In this document: positions 15,922 to 23,960 of the stretch, piece after piece
Numbering within the stretch: the stretch's first letter is position 1
Layout of the letters: every line of letters starts with the position of its first letter
DNA from: Bacteroidales bacterium
GTDB lineage: Bacteria; Bacteroidota; Bacteroidia; Bacteroidales; UBA932
Reading direction: 5' to 3'
Length of the DNA: 41,461 nt
NCBI GenBank assembly: GCA_017617715.1
Contig: JAFZVQ010000025.1
Coordinates: 1 to 41,461, forward strand
The notes under the pieces: model-generated
What the model was told of the DNA's origin: nothing
The model's input: the letters and a program-made list of their open reading frames with translations, nothing else
Database searches by the model: none
Made by a program: the position numbers and the translations under genes

Positions 15922-17322
15922 TTAAAATTCGGCGTTTTTAGGGGTACGAGGGAAGGGGATGACGTCACGGATGTTCTGCATACCTGTGACGAAGAGGAGA
16001 AGGCGCTCGAAGCCGAGGCCGAAGCCGCTGTGGGGGCAGGTGCCGAAGCGGCGGGTATCGATGTACCACTCGAGGTTGCGGCGGCTCATGCCGAGCTCGT
16101 CGATGCGGGCCTCGAGCTTCCGCAGGTCGGCTTCACGCTCGCTGCCGCCGATGATCTCGCCGATCTTCGGGAAGAGCACGTCCATGGCGCGGACGGTCTT
16201 GCCGTCTTCGTTCTGCTTCATGTAGAACGCCTTGATATCCTTGGGGTAGCCGGTCAGGATGACGGGCTTGCCGAAGTGCTTCTCCACGAGGTAGCGCTCA
16301 TGCTCGCTCTGGAGGTCGACGCCCCAGGACACGGGATACTCGAACTGTACGCCGTTCTTTACGGCCTCTTCGAGAATCTTGATGCCTTCGGTGTATTCGA
16401 GGCGTACGAACCTGGTGCCGATGACGCCCTGCAGGCGCTCTATGAGCTCGGGGTCGTACCGGTCGTTGAGGAACTTCACGTCGTCGTAGCAGTTGTCGAG
16501 AGCGTAGCGCACAAGGTGCTTGATGAAGTCCTCGGCGAGGTCCATGTTGTCCTGGATGTCGTAGAAGGCCATTTCAGGCTCTATCATCCAGAACTCGGCA
16601 AGGTGCCTGGGAGTGTTGGAGTTCTCTGCCCTGAAGGTGGGTCCGAAGGTGTAGATTTCGCCAAGGGCGGTGGCTCCGAGCTCGCCTTCGAGCTGGCCGC
16701 TCACGGTCAGGCTCGTCTGCTTGCCGAAGAAGTCCTTGCTGAAATCGGGACGGCCCTTCTTGTCCTTGGGCACGTTGTCGAGGGGCAGGGTGGTCACCTG
16801 GAACATCTGCCCGGCGCCTTCGGCGTCGGAGGCGGTGATGAGGGGAGTGTTGAGGTAGACGAAGCCCCGGGAGTGGAAGTACTCGTGGATGGCGAAGGCC
16901 ATCTGGCTGCGGAGCCGCAGGATGGCGCCGAACGTGTTGGTGCGCGGACGCATGTGGGCCACGGTCCTGAGGTATTCAAAGGATGTGTCTTTCTTCTGGA
17001 GAGGGAAACGCATGGGGTCGCATTCGCCGTAGACGGTGATCTGCGAAGCGCGGATCTCGACCGCCTGTCCGCTGCCCACCGATTCGACCAGCTTGCCCTG
17101 CACACCTATGCAGGCGCCGGTGCTTATCTTCGCCAGCACTGCTTCCGTGTCGGGATTCTTGTCCACCACTATTTGTATGTTCTTTATGGTGGAGCCGTCG
17201 TTCAGGGCTATGAACGCTATTTCCTTGTTGCCTCTCTTTGTCCTCACCCAACCTTTTGCGAGGACTTCTTCGCCTGCCGTCATCTCCAGCAGGTCCTTCA
17301 CTTTTCTGCGAGTAATTTCCAT
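15922..17322 (-). CDS. asnS: Asparaginyl-tRNA synthetase
   Basis: 466 residues. The N-terminal OB-fold anticodon-binding domain has '[25 protein letters not shown]'. The class II catalytic domain has motif 2 ([22 protein letters not shown]) split by the expected loop and motif 3 ([15 protein letters not shown]) near the end, followed by '[16 protein letters not shown]'. The [10 protein letters not shown] and 'PFPRTP' segments separate it from aspartyl-tRNA synthetase. It charges tRNA-Asn directly. It starts about 20 nt after the exbD terminator, and no clear promoter of its own is visible, so it may depend on readthrough or on an atypical promoter. Confidence 0.95.
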   Translation of the reverse strand: MEITRRKVKDLLEMTAGEEVLAKGWVRTKRGNKEIAFIALNDGSTIKNIQIVVDKNPDTEAVLAKISTGACIGVQGKLVESVGSGQAVEIRASQITVYGECDPMRFPLQKKDTSFEYLRTVAHMRPRTNTFGAILRLRSQMAFAIHEYFHSRGFVYLNTPLITASDAEGAGQMFQVTTLPLDNVPKDKKGRPDFSKDFFGKQTSLTVSGQLEGELGATALGEIYTFGPTFRAENSNTPRHLAEFWMIEPEMAFYDIQDNMDLAEDFIKHLVRYALDNCYDDVKFLNDRYDPELIERLQGVIGTRFVRLEYTEGIKILEEAVKNGVQFEYPVSWGVDLQSEHERYLVEKHFGKPVILTGYPKDIKAFYMKQNEDGKTVRAMDVLFPKIGEIIGGSEREADLRKLEARIDELGMSRRNLEWYIDTRRFGTCPHSGFGLGFERLLLFVTGMQNIRDVIPFPRTPKNAEF

Positions 17323-17339
17323 TGTTTTGTGTGTTCCTT

Positions 17340-17372
17340 AAAAAAGCAGCCGGCCTGAACGGGCCGGCTGCT
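17340..17372 (-). terminator. Rho-independent terminator after exbD
   Basis: Read on the minus strand: AGCAGCCGGCC, a 6-nt loop, GGCCGGCTGCT, then TTTTTT. The 11-bp stem is perfect and GC-rich. It lies between the second exbD stop (17395) and the asnS start (17322). Confidence 0.88.
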
Positions 17373-17394
17373 CTATCGCTTGGGTCCGGCTCAA

Positions 17395-17865
17395 TTATTT
17401 GCCGGCCTTTCGTGCAGAGTACATAATCTTCAGCGCGGAGCATCGTCTCAGCTCCTGCTTCACGTCGGTGATGATACCCATTCTGACGTCCTGGTCGGCC
17501 CTGATGCTGATTGTCATGAACTGACGGTCGGCCTCGCTCTTGGACTCACGCTCGGCAGCCACGAAGTCGCGGATGTCGTCGGTGGTCTTGAACGAGTCGT
17601 TCAGCTGGATACGGGCCTCCGTACCGTACATTGCCTGCAGTGACTTGATCGGAGTACCGATGTTGATGTAGGAGTTGAGATCCTTGCGCTCGAGCTTCAC
17701 GACTTCGGAAGCCTCGGGGATCTTCACCATCACCTTGTTTTCGGTCTCGCGCATCTGCGTGGTCACCATAAAGAAGAACAGGAGCATGAACACGATATCG
17801 GACAGAGAGCTGCTGGTCATGGCCGGCACCTCTTTCTTATTGTTACTTCCTCCGAATTTTGACAT
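17395..17865 (-). CDS. exbD: Biopolymer transport protein ExbD (second copy)
   Basis: 156 residues with the ExbD/TolR layout: a short cytoplasmic N terminus, one membrane helix starting with the proton-binding Asp in SLSDIVFMLLFFFMVTT, and a periplasmic domain with 'FMTISIRADQDVRMGIITDVKQELR'. With ExbB it forms the proton-driven motor that energises TonB. It starts 17 nt after the first exbD and is the last gene before a strong terminator. Two consecutive exbD genes are common in this phylum. Confidence 0.9.
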   Translation of the reverse strand: MSKFGGSNNKKEVPAMTSSSLSDIVFMLLFFFMVTTQMRETENKVMVKIPEASEVVKLERKDLNSYINIGTPIKSLQAMYGTEARIQLNDSFKTTDDIRDFVAAERESKSEADRQFMTISIRADQDVRMGIITDVKQELRRCSALKIMYSARKAGK

Positions 17866-17882
17866 AACTTTATCCTCCTGTA

Positions 17883-18464
17883 TTATCTTCTGCGACCCAC
17901 ATCCTTAGGCTCGGCCTCGGAAATGAACTGAGGCACCGCCTTCTTGACTACGCCCTGTTCTTCCTCGGTGAGCAGTACGAACGCCTTTCCGTAGGTCTTC
18001 CTGGAGAAGTCCTCGCGGAGTTCGTTGACTGCCTTCACGAGTTCGTTCTGGACGGCGATGTAGGCCTGGTAACTTGTACCACGGTCGTTCTGTAGGGAGA
18101 TGATACCCTTTGAGACGGGGTACTCTCCCAGACCCTCGATGTCCTGGATTTCCTTTTCAGGAAGGTTGGGATCGTCGGCGGGGTTGGACAGAAATTCTTT
18201 GATCTTGTCTTTAAGCTGGCTGATGTCGATGGGCTCGCTACCGGCAAGGATTCTATCGGCCGAATTGATCTTCACCTGGATGATGTTACGGCGATTGACC
18301 TTCTGGTCCTCCACTTTCTGATCCTTGTCCGGCATGGGAGGCAGACGGCGGCTGAGGCCGGTCTGGCTGCCCATGGTCGTGGTCATCAGGAAGTAGCACA
18401 ACAGCAGGAACGCGATATCCGCGGTCGAGCTGGTGTTCATTGCTGGTACTTTCTTTTTGCCCAT
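17883..18464 (-). CDS. exbD: Biopolymer transport protein ExbD (first copy)
   Basis: 193 residues. The membrane helix carries the conserved Asp in STADIAFLLLCYFLMTTTM. The periplasmic part is longer than in the second copy and includes 'NRRNIIQVKINSADRILAG', 'LKDKIKEFLSN' and 'GIISLQNDRGTSYQAYIAVQNELVKAV', the ExbD/TolR periplasmic fold. An 'EVNR..'-like linker rich in Pro and charged residues follows the helix. It starts 2 nt after the small membrane protein, in the exbB operon. Confidence 0.9.
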   Translation of the reverse strand: MGKKKVPAMNTSSTADIAFLLLCYFLMTTTMGSQTGLSRRLPPMPDKDQKVEDQKVNRRNIIQVKINSADRILAGSEPIDISQLKDKIKEFLSNPADDPNLPEKEIQDIEGLGEYPVSKGIISLQNDRGTSYQAYIAVQNELVKAVNELREDFSRKTYGKAFVLLTEEEQGVVKKAVPQFISEAEPKDVGRRR

Positions 18465-18466
18465 AA

Positions 18467-18895
18467 TTATTTCTTGCTAGCTATGGCCATACGGATTTCG
18501 CCGACGATGATTGCCAGGATGGCGCCTGCGCCAGCGATGTATGTGAGATTAAGAATGGTATCTGTGAGCTTGAGCGTGCCTTCGGACACAGGGGAGCCCG
18601 TGTAGCCGACGGCAGGGTCGCCCTTCGCCAGTAAATAGGCGATGAAGCACAGCACTGCCACCCCGAGGATCACGAAGCCTATCTTGATAAGGCTCTTCGG
18701 GTTGTTCTTGGCACCCACGATCAAACCGATGACGATGCAGCAGAAGACTGCCAGACCGAGCATCGCGTAGGTCCAATAGAGCAGGACATCGACTGCGCTG
18801 CCCCCGAAGCCCCGGGAGAATCCCCAGACCAGGAGAGCCACGCTGACGATAATCAGCGCTATCATGCCCCATTTGATTATTTTATTGAGTTTCAT
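18467..18895 (-). CDS. Small membrane protein of the exb operon
   Basis: 142 residues with four hydrophobic helices, at about residues 9-28, 38-62, 71-90 and 112-136, and charged loops. Glycines recur in the helices. I do not recognise a named domain. The same position, between exbB and two exbD genes, is occupied by such a small protein in related genomes as I recall them, so a role as accessory subunit of the ExbBD motor is a reasonable inference. It starts about 21 nt after exbB ends. Confidence 0.75.
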   Translation of the reverse strand: MKLNKIIKWGMIALIIVSVALLVWGFSRGFGGSAVDVLLYWTYAMLGLAVFCCIVIGLIVGAKNNPKSLIKIGFVILGVAVLCFIAYLLAKGDPAVGYTGSPVSEGTLKLTDTILNLTYIAGAGAILAIIVGEIRMAIASKK

Positions 18896-18916
18896 ACTCC
18901 AATGGTGTCTAAAAAA

Positions 18917-19708
18917 TTACTTCTGGTTGTATTTGGTCAGAATGTCGATCAGGCAGATCGAGGAATCCTCCATGTCGATGGTCAGGCCGTCGATCTTGGC
19001 GAGGATGTAGTTGTAGAACACCTGGAGAATCATGGCGACGATCAAACCACCCACGGTGGTGATGAGGGCCACCTTCATACCGCCGGCCACGACGTTCGGG
19101 GAGATGTCGCCCGCTGCCTGGATGGCGTCGAAGGCGTTGATCATACCGATAACGGTACCGAGGAATCCGAGGGACGGGGCAATTGCGATGAAGAGGGAAA
19201 TCCAGCTGAGGCCGTTCTCCATTTCGCTCATCTGCACGGAACCGTAGGAAACGACGGTCTTCTCGACCACGTCGACACCCTGGTCGTAGCGGAGGAGTCC
19301 CTGATAGAAGATGGAAGCGACGGGGCCACGGGTCTCGCGGCAGACTTTCTTGGCTTCTTCGACACCGCCTTCCTCAAGAGCCTTCTCGACATTTGCGAGG
19401 AGCTTCTTGGTGTTGGACTTGGAGAAGGTGAGGTAGAGAATACGCTCGATTGCAAGAGCGAGACCAATGATCAAGCAGATGATGATGAGGGACATGAAGG
19501 CTGCGCCACCCTCGATGAACTTGGTCTTGAGTGCCTGGTGGAGGGGGATTTCCTCGCCGGTACCGGCAAGAAGGTCCTGGGCGCTCATCTCAGTGGGAAC
19601 CTGAACTTCCTCAGCTGCAGGGGCGGCCTCGCCTTCCTGAGCGGATGCGGTGTTTGCAGTGAAGGCCATCAAGCCCGCTACTGCCAGAAAAATGAAAAAC
19701 TTTTTCAT
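18917..19708 (-). CDS. exbB: MotA/TolQ/ExbB proton channel protein
   Basis: 263 residues from the ATG at 19708, chosen because it starts the signal-like segment MKKFFIFLAVAGLMAF ending at ASAQ. An Ala/Glu-rich linker follows, then three membrane helices: 'AAFMSLIIICLIIGLALAIERILYL', 'SLFIAIAPSLGFLGTVIGMINAF' and 'VALITTVGGLIVAMILQVFYNYIL'. The APSLGFLGTVIGMI stretch is the ExbB/TolQ channel signature. It is the stator of the motor that powers TonB-dependent uptake, including BtuB. It is first in its operon and follows ansA by 82 nt. Confidence 0.93.
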   Translation of the reverse strand: MKKFFIFLAVAGLMAFTANTASAQEGEAAPAAEEVQVPTEMSAQDLLAGTGEEIPLHQALKTKFIEGGAAFMSLIIICLIIGLALAIERILYLTFSKSNTKKLLANVEKALEEGGVEEAKKVCRETRGPVASIFYQGLLRYDQGVDVVEKTVVSYGSVQMSEMENGLSWISLFIAIAPSLGFLGTVIGMINAFDAIQAAGDISPNVVAGGMKVALITTVGGLIVAMILQVFYNYILAKIDGLTIDMEDSSICLIDILTKYNQK

Positions 19709-19757
19709 AAATGTTAGATGATGTATTAGTTGTAAATTAATTTCCAACGAAATCGGT

Positions 19758-19787
19758 GCAATTTAGCAAAAAAAATTCATTAGTCAA
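19758..19787 (-). promoter_or_regulatory. Probable exbB promoter
   Basis: Read on the minus strand: TTG (19787-19785), 19-nt spacer, TAAATTGC (19765-19758), an imperfect match to TAnnTTTG. It lies between the ansA stop and exbB and leaves a leader of about 45 nt. Confidence 0.4.
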
Positions 19788-19790
19788 TAC

Positions 19791-20825
19791 TTAATTTGTG
19801 ATTTCGCCACGCAAATCTTGCTCCAGGCAGGCCTTAACGCTTTCATTATCATCGTGCTCGCCCATCAGAAAGAAAAGTTTGCCGAGGGCGCTTTCGGTGG
19901 TAATGTCCTTTCCTCCAAGCACTCCGGCGTCTTTCAGCGTCCTTCCGGTGGCGTAGAGGTCCATGTTCACAAGGCCCCGCAGGCACTGGGTGACGTTCAG
20001 CAGTATCTTGTCCCGGGCGCACGCTTCCTGTACCAGTTCGAGGAACCAGTTGCGGGAGGGAGCGTTGCCGCAGCCGTAGGTCTCAATGATGACGGCGCGT
20101 GTGCGGCTGCCCAGCAGGATGTCTTCCACGACCTGCCTGGTGATGCCCGGATGGACTTTGAGTATCGAGACGCTCGTGTCCAGGGCCGTGTGTATCCGGA
20201 GCGGGCGCGGAGCCGGGCGGCGTATGATGTCGCGGTTGTAGCGTATGTCGATGCCTGCCTCGGCGAGGGGAGGGAGGTTGGGCGAACGGAAGGCCTCGAA
20301 GCCTGTGGCGTCCACCTTGGTGCTGCGGTTGCCCCTGAGCAGCAGGGAGTTGAAATACACGCAGACCTCCGGCACGGTGGCGGAACCGTCGGGCTCGCGC
20401 GAGCTGGCTATCTCCACGGCGGAGATCAGGTTCTCCTTGCCGTCGGTGCGGGGGCGGCCTATGGGCAGCTGGCTCCCGGTGAATATTACCGGCTTGCCCA
20501 GGTTCTCCAGCATGAAACTGAGCGCGGAGGCGCTATAGGCCATGGTGTCGGTGCCGTGGAGCACCACGAAACCGTCGTAGGAGTCGTAGTTGTCGCGTAT
20601 GATTTCCGCAAGCTTCTGCCACATCGAGGGCTCGATGTCGGAGGAGTCGATGAGCGGGTCGAAGGTGTAGGAATCTATGCGCAGGGCGAATTTGTGGAGC
20701 TCGGGCACTTCTTCCATCAGGCTGTTGAAGTCGAACGGCTTCAGGGTCTGGTTGCCGGGGTCTTCCTTCATTCCTATCGTGCCTCCGGTGTAGATCAGGA
20801 GCACTGACGATTTGCTGCGTGTCAT
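19791..20825 (-). CDS. ansA: Type I L-asparaginase
   Basis: 344 residues. The ATG at 20825 overlaps the stop of the tatD-family gene (ATGA), and the first catalytic motif LLIYTGGTIGM begins at residue 9 from it. A longer in-frame extension upstream is out-of-frame tatD sequence. The second motif is VVLHGTDTMAYSASAL. 'FTGSQLPIGRPRTDGKENLI' and 'VIIETYGCGNAP' are typical of the cytoplasmic type I enzyme. There is no signal peptide. It hydrolyses asparagine to aspartate and ammonia. Confidence 0.93.
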   Translation of the reverse strand: MTRSKSSVLLIYTGGTIGMKEDPGNQTLKPFDFNSLMEEVPELHKFALRIDSYTFDPLIDSSDIEPSMWQKLAEIIRDNYDSYDGFVVLHGTDTMAYSASALSFMLENLGKPVIFTGSQLPIGRPRTDGKENLISAVEIASSREPDGSATVPEVCVYFNSLLLRGNRSTKVDATGFEAFRSPNLPPLAEAGIDIRYNRDIIRRPAPRPLRIHTALDTSVSILKVHPGITRQVVEDILLGSRTRAVIIETYGCGNAPSRNWFLELVQEACARDKILLNVTQCLRGLVNMDLYATGRTLKDAGVLGGKDITTESALGKLFFLMGEHDDNESVKACLEQDLRGEITN

Positions 20826-21589
20826 ATTGCAAACAGTTTTCGGGCGTTGCGGGTGGTGGTCTCTGCCACTTCCCCGATTGTGATTCCCTTGATTTCTGCC
20901 AGTCTGGCGGCTATAAGCGGCACGTTGGCGCTTTCGTTGCGGGTGCCGCGCAGGGGCGTGGGGGCAAGGTACGGAGCATCTGTCTCCAGCAGTATGCGCT
21001 CCAGGGGGATACGGAGTATGTCGGTGGCTATGTGCGCCTTCTTGAATGTGAGCACGCCGCCGATGCCGACGTACCATTCCCCGTAGCGCCGCATGCGGTC
21101 GAACACTTCCGCGCTGGCGCTGAAGGCGTGGAGATTGCCCCGCAGGCGCATCCCGCGGCACTCCTCCATGACTTCAAAGAAGTCTTCGGTGGCGTCGCGG
21201 AGGTGGATGTTGACGGGCAGGTCCCAGTCGCGCGCGAGCTCAAGCTGAAGCTTCAGGGCCTCCTTCTGCAGCACGGCGGTGTCGGCGGAATAGTGGTAGT
21301 CGAGGCCTATCTCGCCAATTGCCACCGGCCCCTGCTTCCTGTAGGGCAGCATGGCGTCGATCTCGTCGCGCCAGCGCTCGTCCACATGCCCAGGGTAGAG
21401 CCCCAGCATGGGGAACACCACGCCGGGATGCCTGGCGCAGAGGGCGTAGGAGGCGTCCCGCTCAGCCCTGCAGGTGTCGGCCTGGATCATCTGCACCACC
21501 CCGGCCGCGACTGCGCGCTCCACTGCTGCATCCTCTTCTCCGGCAAAGGCCTCGTCCGCGAGGTGGGTATGGGTGTCGATAAACTCCAT
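20822..21589 (-). CDS. TatD family metal-dependent hydrolase
   Basis: 255 residues. The ATG at 21589 is preferred over a TTG 9 nt upstream. Metal-binding motifs of the TatD amidohydrolase fold are present: FIDTHTHL at the start, 'AIGEIGLDYHY', 'NIHLRDA', 'GNLHAFSAS' and 'LLETDAPYL'. The usual 'HxR' after 'NIH' is replaced by NIHLRDA, within family variation. TatD proteins are 3'-5' exonucleases or related nucleases. It follows dprA by 11 nt and overlaps ansA. Confidence 0.92.
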   Translation of the reverse strand: MEFIDTHTHLADEAFAGEEDAAVERAVAAGVVQMIQADTCRAERDASYALCARHPGVVFPMLGLYPGHVDERWRDEIDAMLPYRKQGPVAIGEIGLDYHYSADTAVLQKEALKLQLELARDWDLPVNIHLRDATEDFFEVMEECRGMRLRGNLHAFSASAEVFDRMRRYGEWYVGIGGVLTFKKAHIATDILRIPLERILLETDAPYLAPTPLRGTRNESANVPLIAARLAEIKGITIGEVAETTTRNARKLFAI

Positions 21590-21595
21590 AGACTG

Positions 21596-21603
21596 CAAAT
21601 TTA
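21596..21603 (-). promoter_or_regulatory. -7 promoter element before tatD
   Basis: TAAATTTG on the minus strand, 6 nt before the ATG at 21589 and overlapping the end of dprA. No TTTG sits at the standard distance, so it may be a secondary internal promoter. Confidence 0.4.
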
Positions 21604-22767
21604 CACTTTTTTATTGTCAATGGTGCAGCGGCGCAGCAAATCAGTGCAGATAAAGCCGTCGCTTTCCAACAGGCACACTACGGCGGCCACTTCTCCGGGC
21701 GGAATCCCGAGCGTGGCGGAGATTTCGTCCGGGGTGATGCCCCGGTTGTCCCTGATCAGCAGGGCGGTGCCCACGATGCGCTCCAGCATGCCGCTCTCCG
21801 TACCGGAATAGGTATCACGGATACGCGTCTCAAGGCTGCAGGCGGCCGTTTTTCGGGAGCTGCCGAGCCCCATCTGCGTGCCGAGGGCGTCGAGGTCGGT
21901 CACCGGTTCGGCCAGCTTCTCGCGTATGAGCCGGTTGCAGCCGGCCGAGCGCACGTCGTCGATGCGGCCGGGTAGGCAATACACCTCGCGCCCGTAACTG
22001 GCGGCCAGCCGGGCGGTCATGGTGCCGCCGCCGTGGGCTTTGGATTCGGCGAGAATGGTTGCCCCGGAGATGCCGGCGATTATGCGGTTGCGGCGCAGGA
22101 AGTTGAACGGCACCGGAGGCGTGCCGGGCGGAAAATCGGTCACGATCGCGCAGCCGGGCGTGGCGAGCATCCTTTCCGCTACATGGCGGTGCCGCCAGGG
22201 ATAGATGCTGTCGATCCCCACCGGAATCACGGCCACCGTGGGCAGCCCGAACGCGAGGGCGGCAAGGTGGGCGGTGATGTCCACCCCTATTGCGAAACCG
22301 CTGACTATCATCGGCTTGCCACGAGTGCGCGAAAGGGCGCCGACCATTTTCTCCGTCCATTCCTTGCCGTAGGGCGAAATGTCGCGCGTGCCGACCACGG
22401 AGACGTAGTGCTTCGGCTTCCACAATTGCCCGGGGGGCACGGAACTGCGTATGTAAAGGCCCGCCGGAGCGTCTTCGCAGTCGGCAAGGAGCGGCGGGTA
22501 GCCCGGCTCGCCGAAAAGCACGAAAGTGCAGCCCAGGCTGCGCAGCCTGGCGAACTCCTTTTCGGAGACGTCGAGCTCCTCGCGGCAGATTGAATGGCGG
22601 TACTTCGACCAGGGCCCGAAGGCCTCGTCGAGGGTGGATGGGGATTGGGAGAACACGGCTCCGGGGGAGCCGAAGCGGCTGATCAGCCGGCGTGCGGCGG
22701 CGGGCTCATAGCCGAAAACCCTGTTGAGGGTGATGCCGCAGATGGTTTCATAGTCTGTCGGGTCCAT
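21601..22767 (-). CDS. dprA: DNA-processing protein DprA
   Basis: 388 residues from the ATG at 22767, 23 nt after a good promoter. The central Rossmann-like domain has 'VSVVGTRDISPYG', 'MIVSGFAIGVDITAHLAAL', 'VAVIPVGIDSIYPWRH', 'FPPGTPPVPFNFLRRNRIIAGIS', 'ILAESKAHGGGTMTARLA' and 'EVYCLPGRID'. A C-terminal winged-helix (DML1-like) domain covers about the last 65 residues. DprA loads RecA onto incoming single-stranded DNA during natural transformation and is widespread even in species not known to be competent. The tatD-family gene follows closely. Confidence 0.93.
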   Translation of the reverse strand: MDPTDYETICGITLNRVFGYEPAAARRLISRFGSPGAVFSQSPSTLDEAFGPWSKYRHSICREELDVSEKEFARLRSLGCTFVLFGEPGYPPLLADCEDAPAGLYIRSSVPPGQLWKPKHYVSVVGTRDISPYGKEWTEKMVGALSRTRGKPMIVSGFAIGVDITAHLAALAFGLPTVAVIPVGIDSIYPWRHRHVAERMLATPGCAIVTDFPPGTPPVPFNFLRRNRIIAGISGATILAESKAHGGGTMTARLAASYGREVYCLPGRIDDVRSAGCNRLIREKLAEPVTDLDALGTQMGLGSSRKTAACSLETRIRDTYSGTESGMLERIVGTALLIRDNRGITPDEISATLGIPPGEVAAVVCLLESDGFICTDLLRRCTIDNKKV

Positions 22768-22790
22768 AGAAGTTTTTCTTTTAGTCCGGG

Positions 22791-22822
22791 CAAATATACG
22801 CAAAAACTCTCTCCCTGCCAAA
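22791..22822 (-). promoter_or_regulatory. dprA promoter, overlapping the queA terminator
   Basis: Read on the minus strand: TTTG (22822-22819), 20-nt spacer, TATATTTG (22798-22791), a full consensus match. The TTTG lies in the loop region of the hairpin that ends queA. Confidence 0.75.
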
Positions 22823-22838
22823 TCGGCGGAGAGAGAGT
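22802..22838 (-). terminator. queA terminator
   Basis: On the minus strand ACTCTCTCTCCGCC and GGCAGGGAGAGAGT pair over 14 bp with one wobble and one mismatch around a 5-nt loop, followed by TTTTG. It lies 20 nt after the queA stop. Confidence 0.75.
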
Positions 22839-22858
22839 CGAATGACATGCCGTCAGGC

Positions 22859-23908
22859 TCAGATAATCAGCAGTGCGTCGCCGTAGGGGCCGAAACGGTA
22901 GCCTTCCTGGAGAGCCACGTCGTAGGCGTGCATCACCTTGTCGAAACCTCCGAAAGCGGCTTCCATCATGAGCATGGTGGAGCAGGGGAGGTGGAAATTG
23001 GACACGAACGCATCCGCGATGCTGAATTCGTAGGGCGGGAAGATGAACTTGTTGGTCCAGGTGTCGTTGGCGCGTATCTCGCTGTTGGTGGTGACGTAGG
23101 TTTCAAGGGCACGGATCACGGTCACGCCCACCGCGCAGATCTTGCCGCCGGCGCGCTTGGTGCCGTTGATTTCGTCGGAAGCCTGCTTGCTGATGATCAT
23201 GTGCTCGCTGTCCACCCGGTGCTTGGAAAGGTCTTCCACATCCACGCTGCGGAAATGCCCTATGCCCATGTGCACGGTTATGAACGTTTTCTCTATGTCG
23301 TTGAGAACCATCATGTTCATAAGCTCCCTGGAGAAATGGAGGCCTGCCGCCGGAGCGGACACGGCGCCTTCCTTGGAAGCGAAGATGGTCTGGAAATTCT
23401 CCGCATCTTCCGGACCCACGTCTTCCTTCACCCATTCGGGCACAGGAGTCTTGCCGAGGGCGAAGAGGGATTCCTTGAATTCCTCGTAGGGACCGTCGTA
23501 GAGGAAACGCAGGGTCCTTCCGCGGGATGTGGTGTTGTCGATTACTTCGGCCACCATGCTTTCATCTTCCCCGAAATAGAGCTTGTTGCCTATCCTGATC
23601 TTGCGGGCGGGCTCCACTATCACGTCCCAGAGACGCTGCTCCTTGTTGAGTTCGCGGAGCAGGAACACCATGATGTCCGCCCCGGTCTTTTCCTTCTTTC
23701 CGAAAAGCTTCGCAGGGAAGACTTTCGTGTCGTTGAACACGAAGCGGTCGCCTTTCTTGAAATAGCCGAGTATCTCCTTGAACTGTTTGTGCTCGATTTC
23801 CCCGCTGTCCTTATGGAGCACCATAAGCCTGCATTCGTCGCGCCAGCGGACGGGTTCCTTCGCTATCCGGTCGGACGGAAGATCGAAGTTGAATTGCGAA
23901 AGTTTCAT
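22859..23908 (-). CDS. queA: S-adenosylmethionine:tRNA ribosyltransferase-isomerase
   Basis: 349 residues, the usual QueA length. Characteristic segments are 'FNLPSDRIAKEP'-like at the start (here QFNFDLPSDRIAKEPV), 'VFNDTKVFPAKLFG', 'SAPAAGLHFSRELM', 'THVGIGHFRSV'-like (VHMGIGHFRSVDVED), 'ICAVGVTVIRALET' and 'FIFPPYEF'. It transfers ribose from SAM to the 7-aminomethyl-7-deazaguanine base in tRNA, making epoxyqueuosine. No other queuosine gene is in the window. A hairpin-capable inverted repeat lies in its leader. Confidence 0.95.
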   Translation of the reverse strand: MKLSQFNFDLPSDRIAKEPVRWRDECRLMVLHKDSGEIEHKQFKEILGYFKKGDRFVFNDTKVFPAKLFGKKEKTGADIMVFLLRELNKEQRLWDVIVEPARKIRIGNKLYFGEDESMVAEVIDNTTSRGRTLRFLYDGPYEEFKESLFALGKTPVPEWVKEDVGPEDAENFQTIFASKEGAVSAPAAGLHFSRELMNMMVLNDIEKTFITVHMGIGHFRSVDVEDLSKHRVDSEHMIISKQASDEINGTKRAGGKICAVGVTVIRALETYVTTNSEIRANDTWTNKFIFPPYEFSIADAFVSNFHLPCSTMLMMEAAFGGFDKVMHAYDVALQEGYRFGPYGDALLII

Positions 23909-23912
23909 TTGT

Positions 23913-23943
23913 TTCCGTATAAAGATGCTTTATATATACGGAA
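23913..23943. repeat. Imperfect inverted repeat upstream of queA
   Basis: TTCCGTATAAAG (23913-23924) and CTTTATATATACGGAA (23928-23943) can pair, with a 4-nt bulge and a 3-nt loop. It lies between the nudix stop and the queA start. There is no T-run after it on the minus strand, so a leader structure or operator is as likely as a terminator. Confidence 0.4.
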
Positions 23944-23960
23944 CAGATAATGAAAAAGTT

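Noticed and set aside
15856-17358. Open frame of 500 codons antisense to asnS
   Set aside because: No motifs and fully opposite a clear asparaginyl-tRNA synthetase.
19791-21161. Longer asparaginase starting at 21161
   Set aside because: The additional 112 residues are out-of-frame tatD sequence; the ATG at 20825 gives the normal type I length and overlaps the tatD stop.
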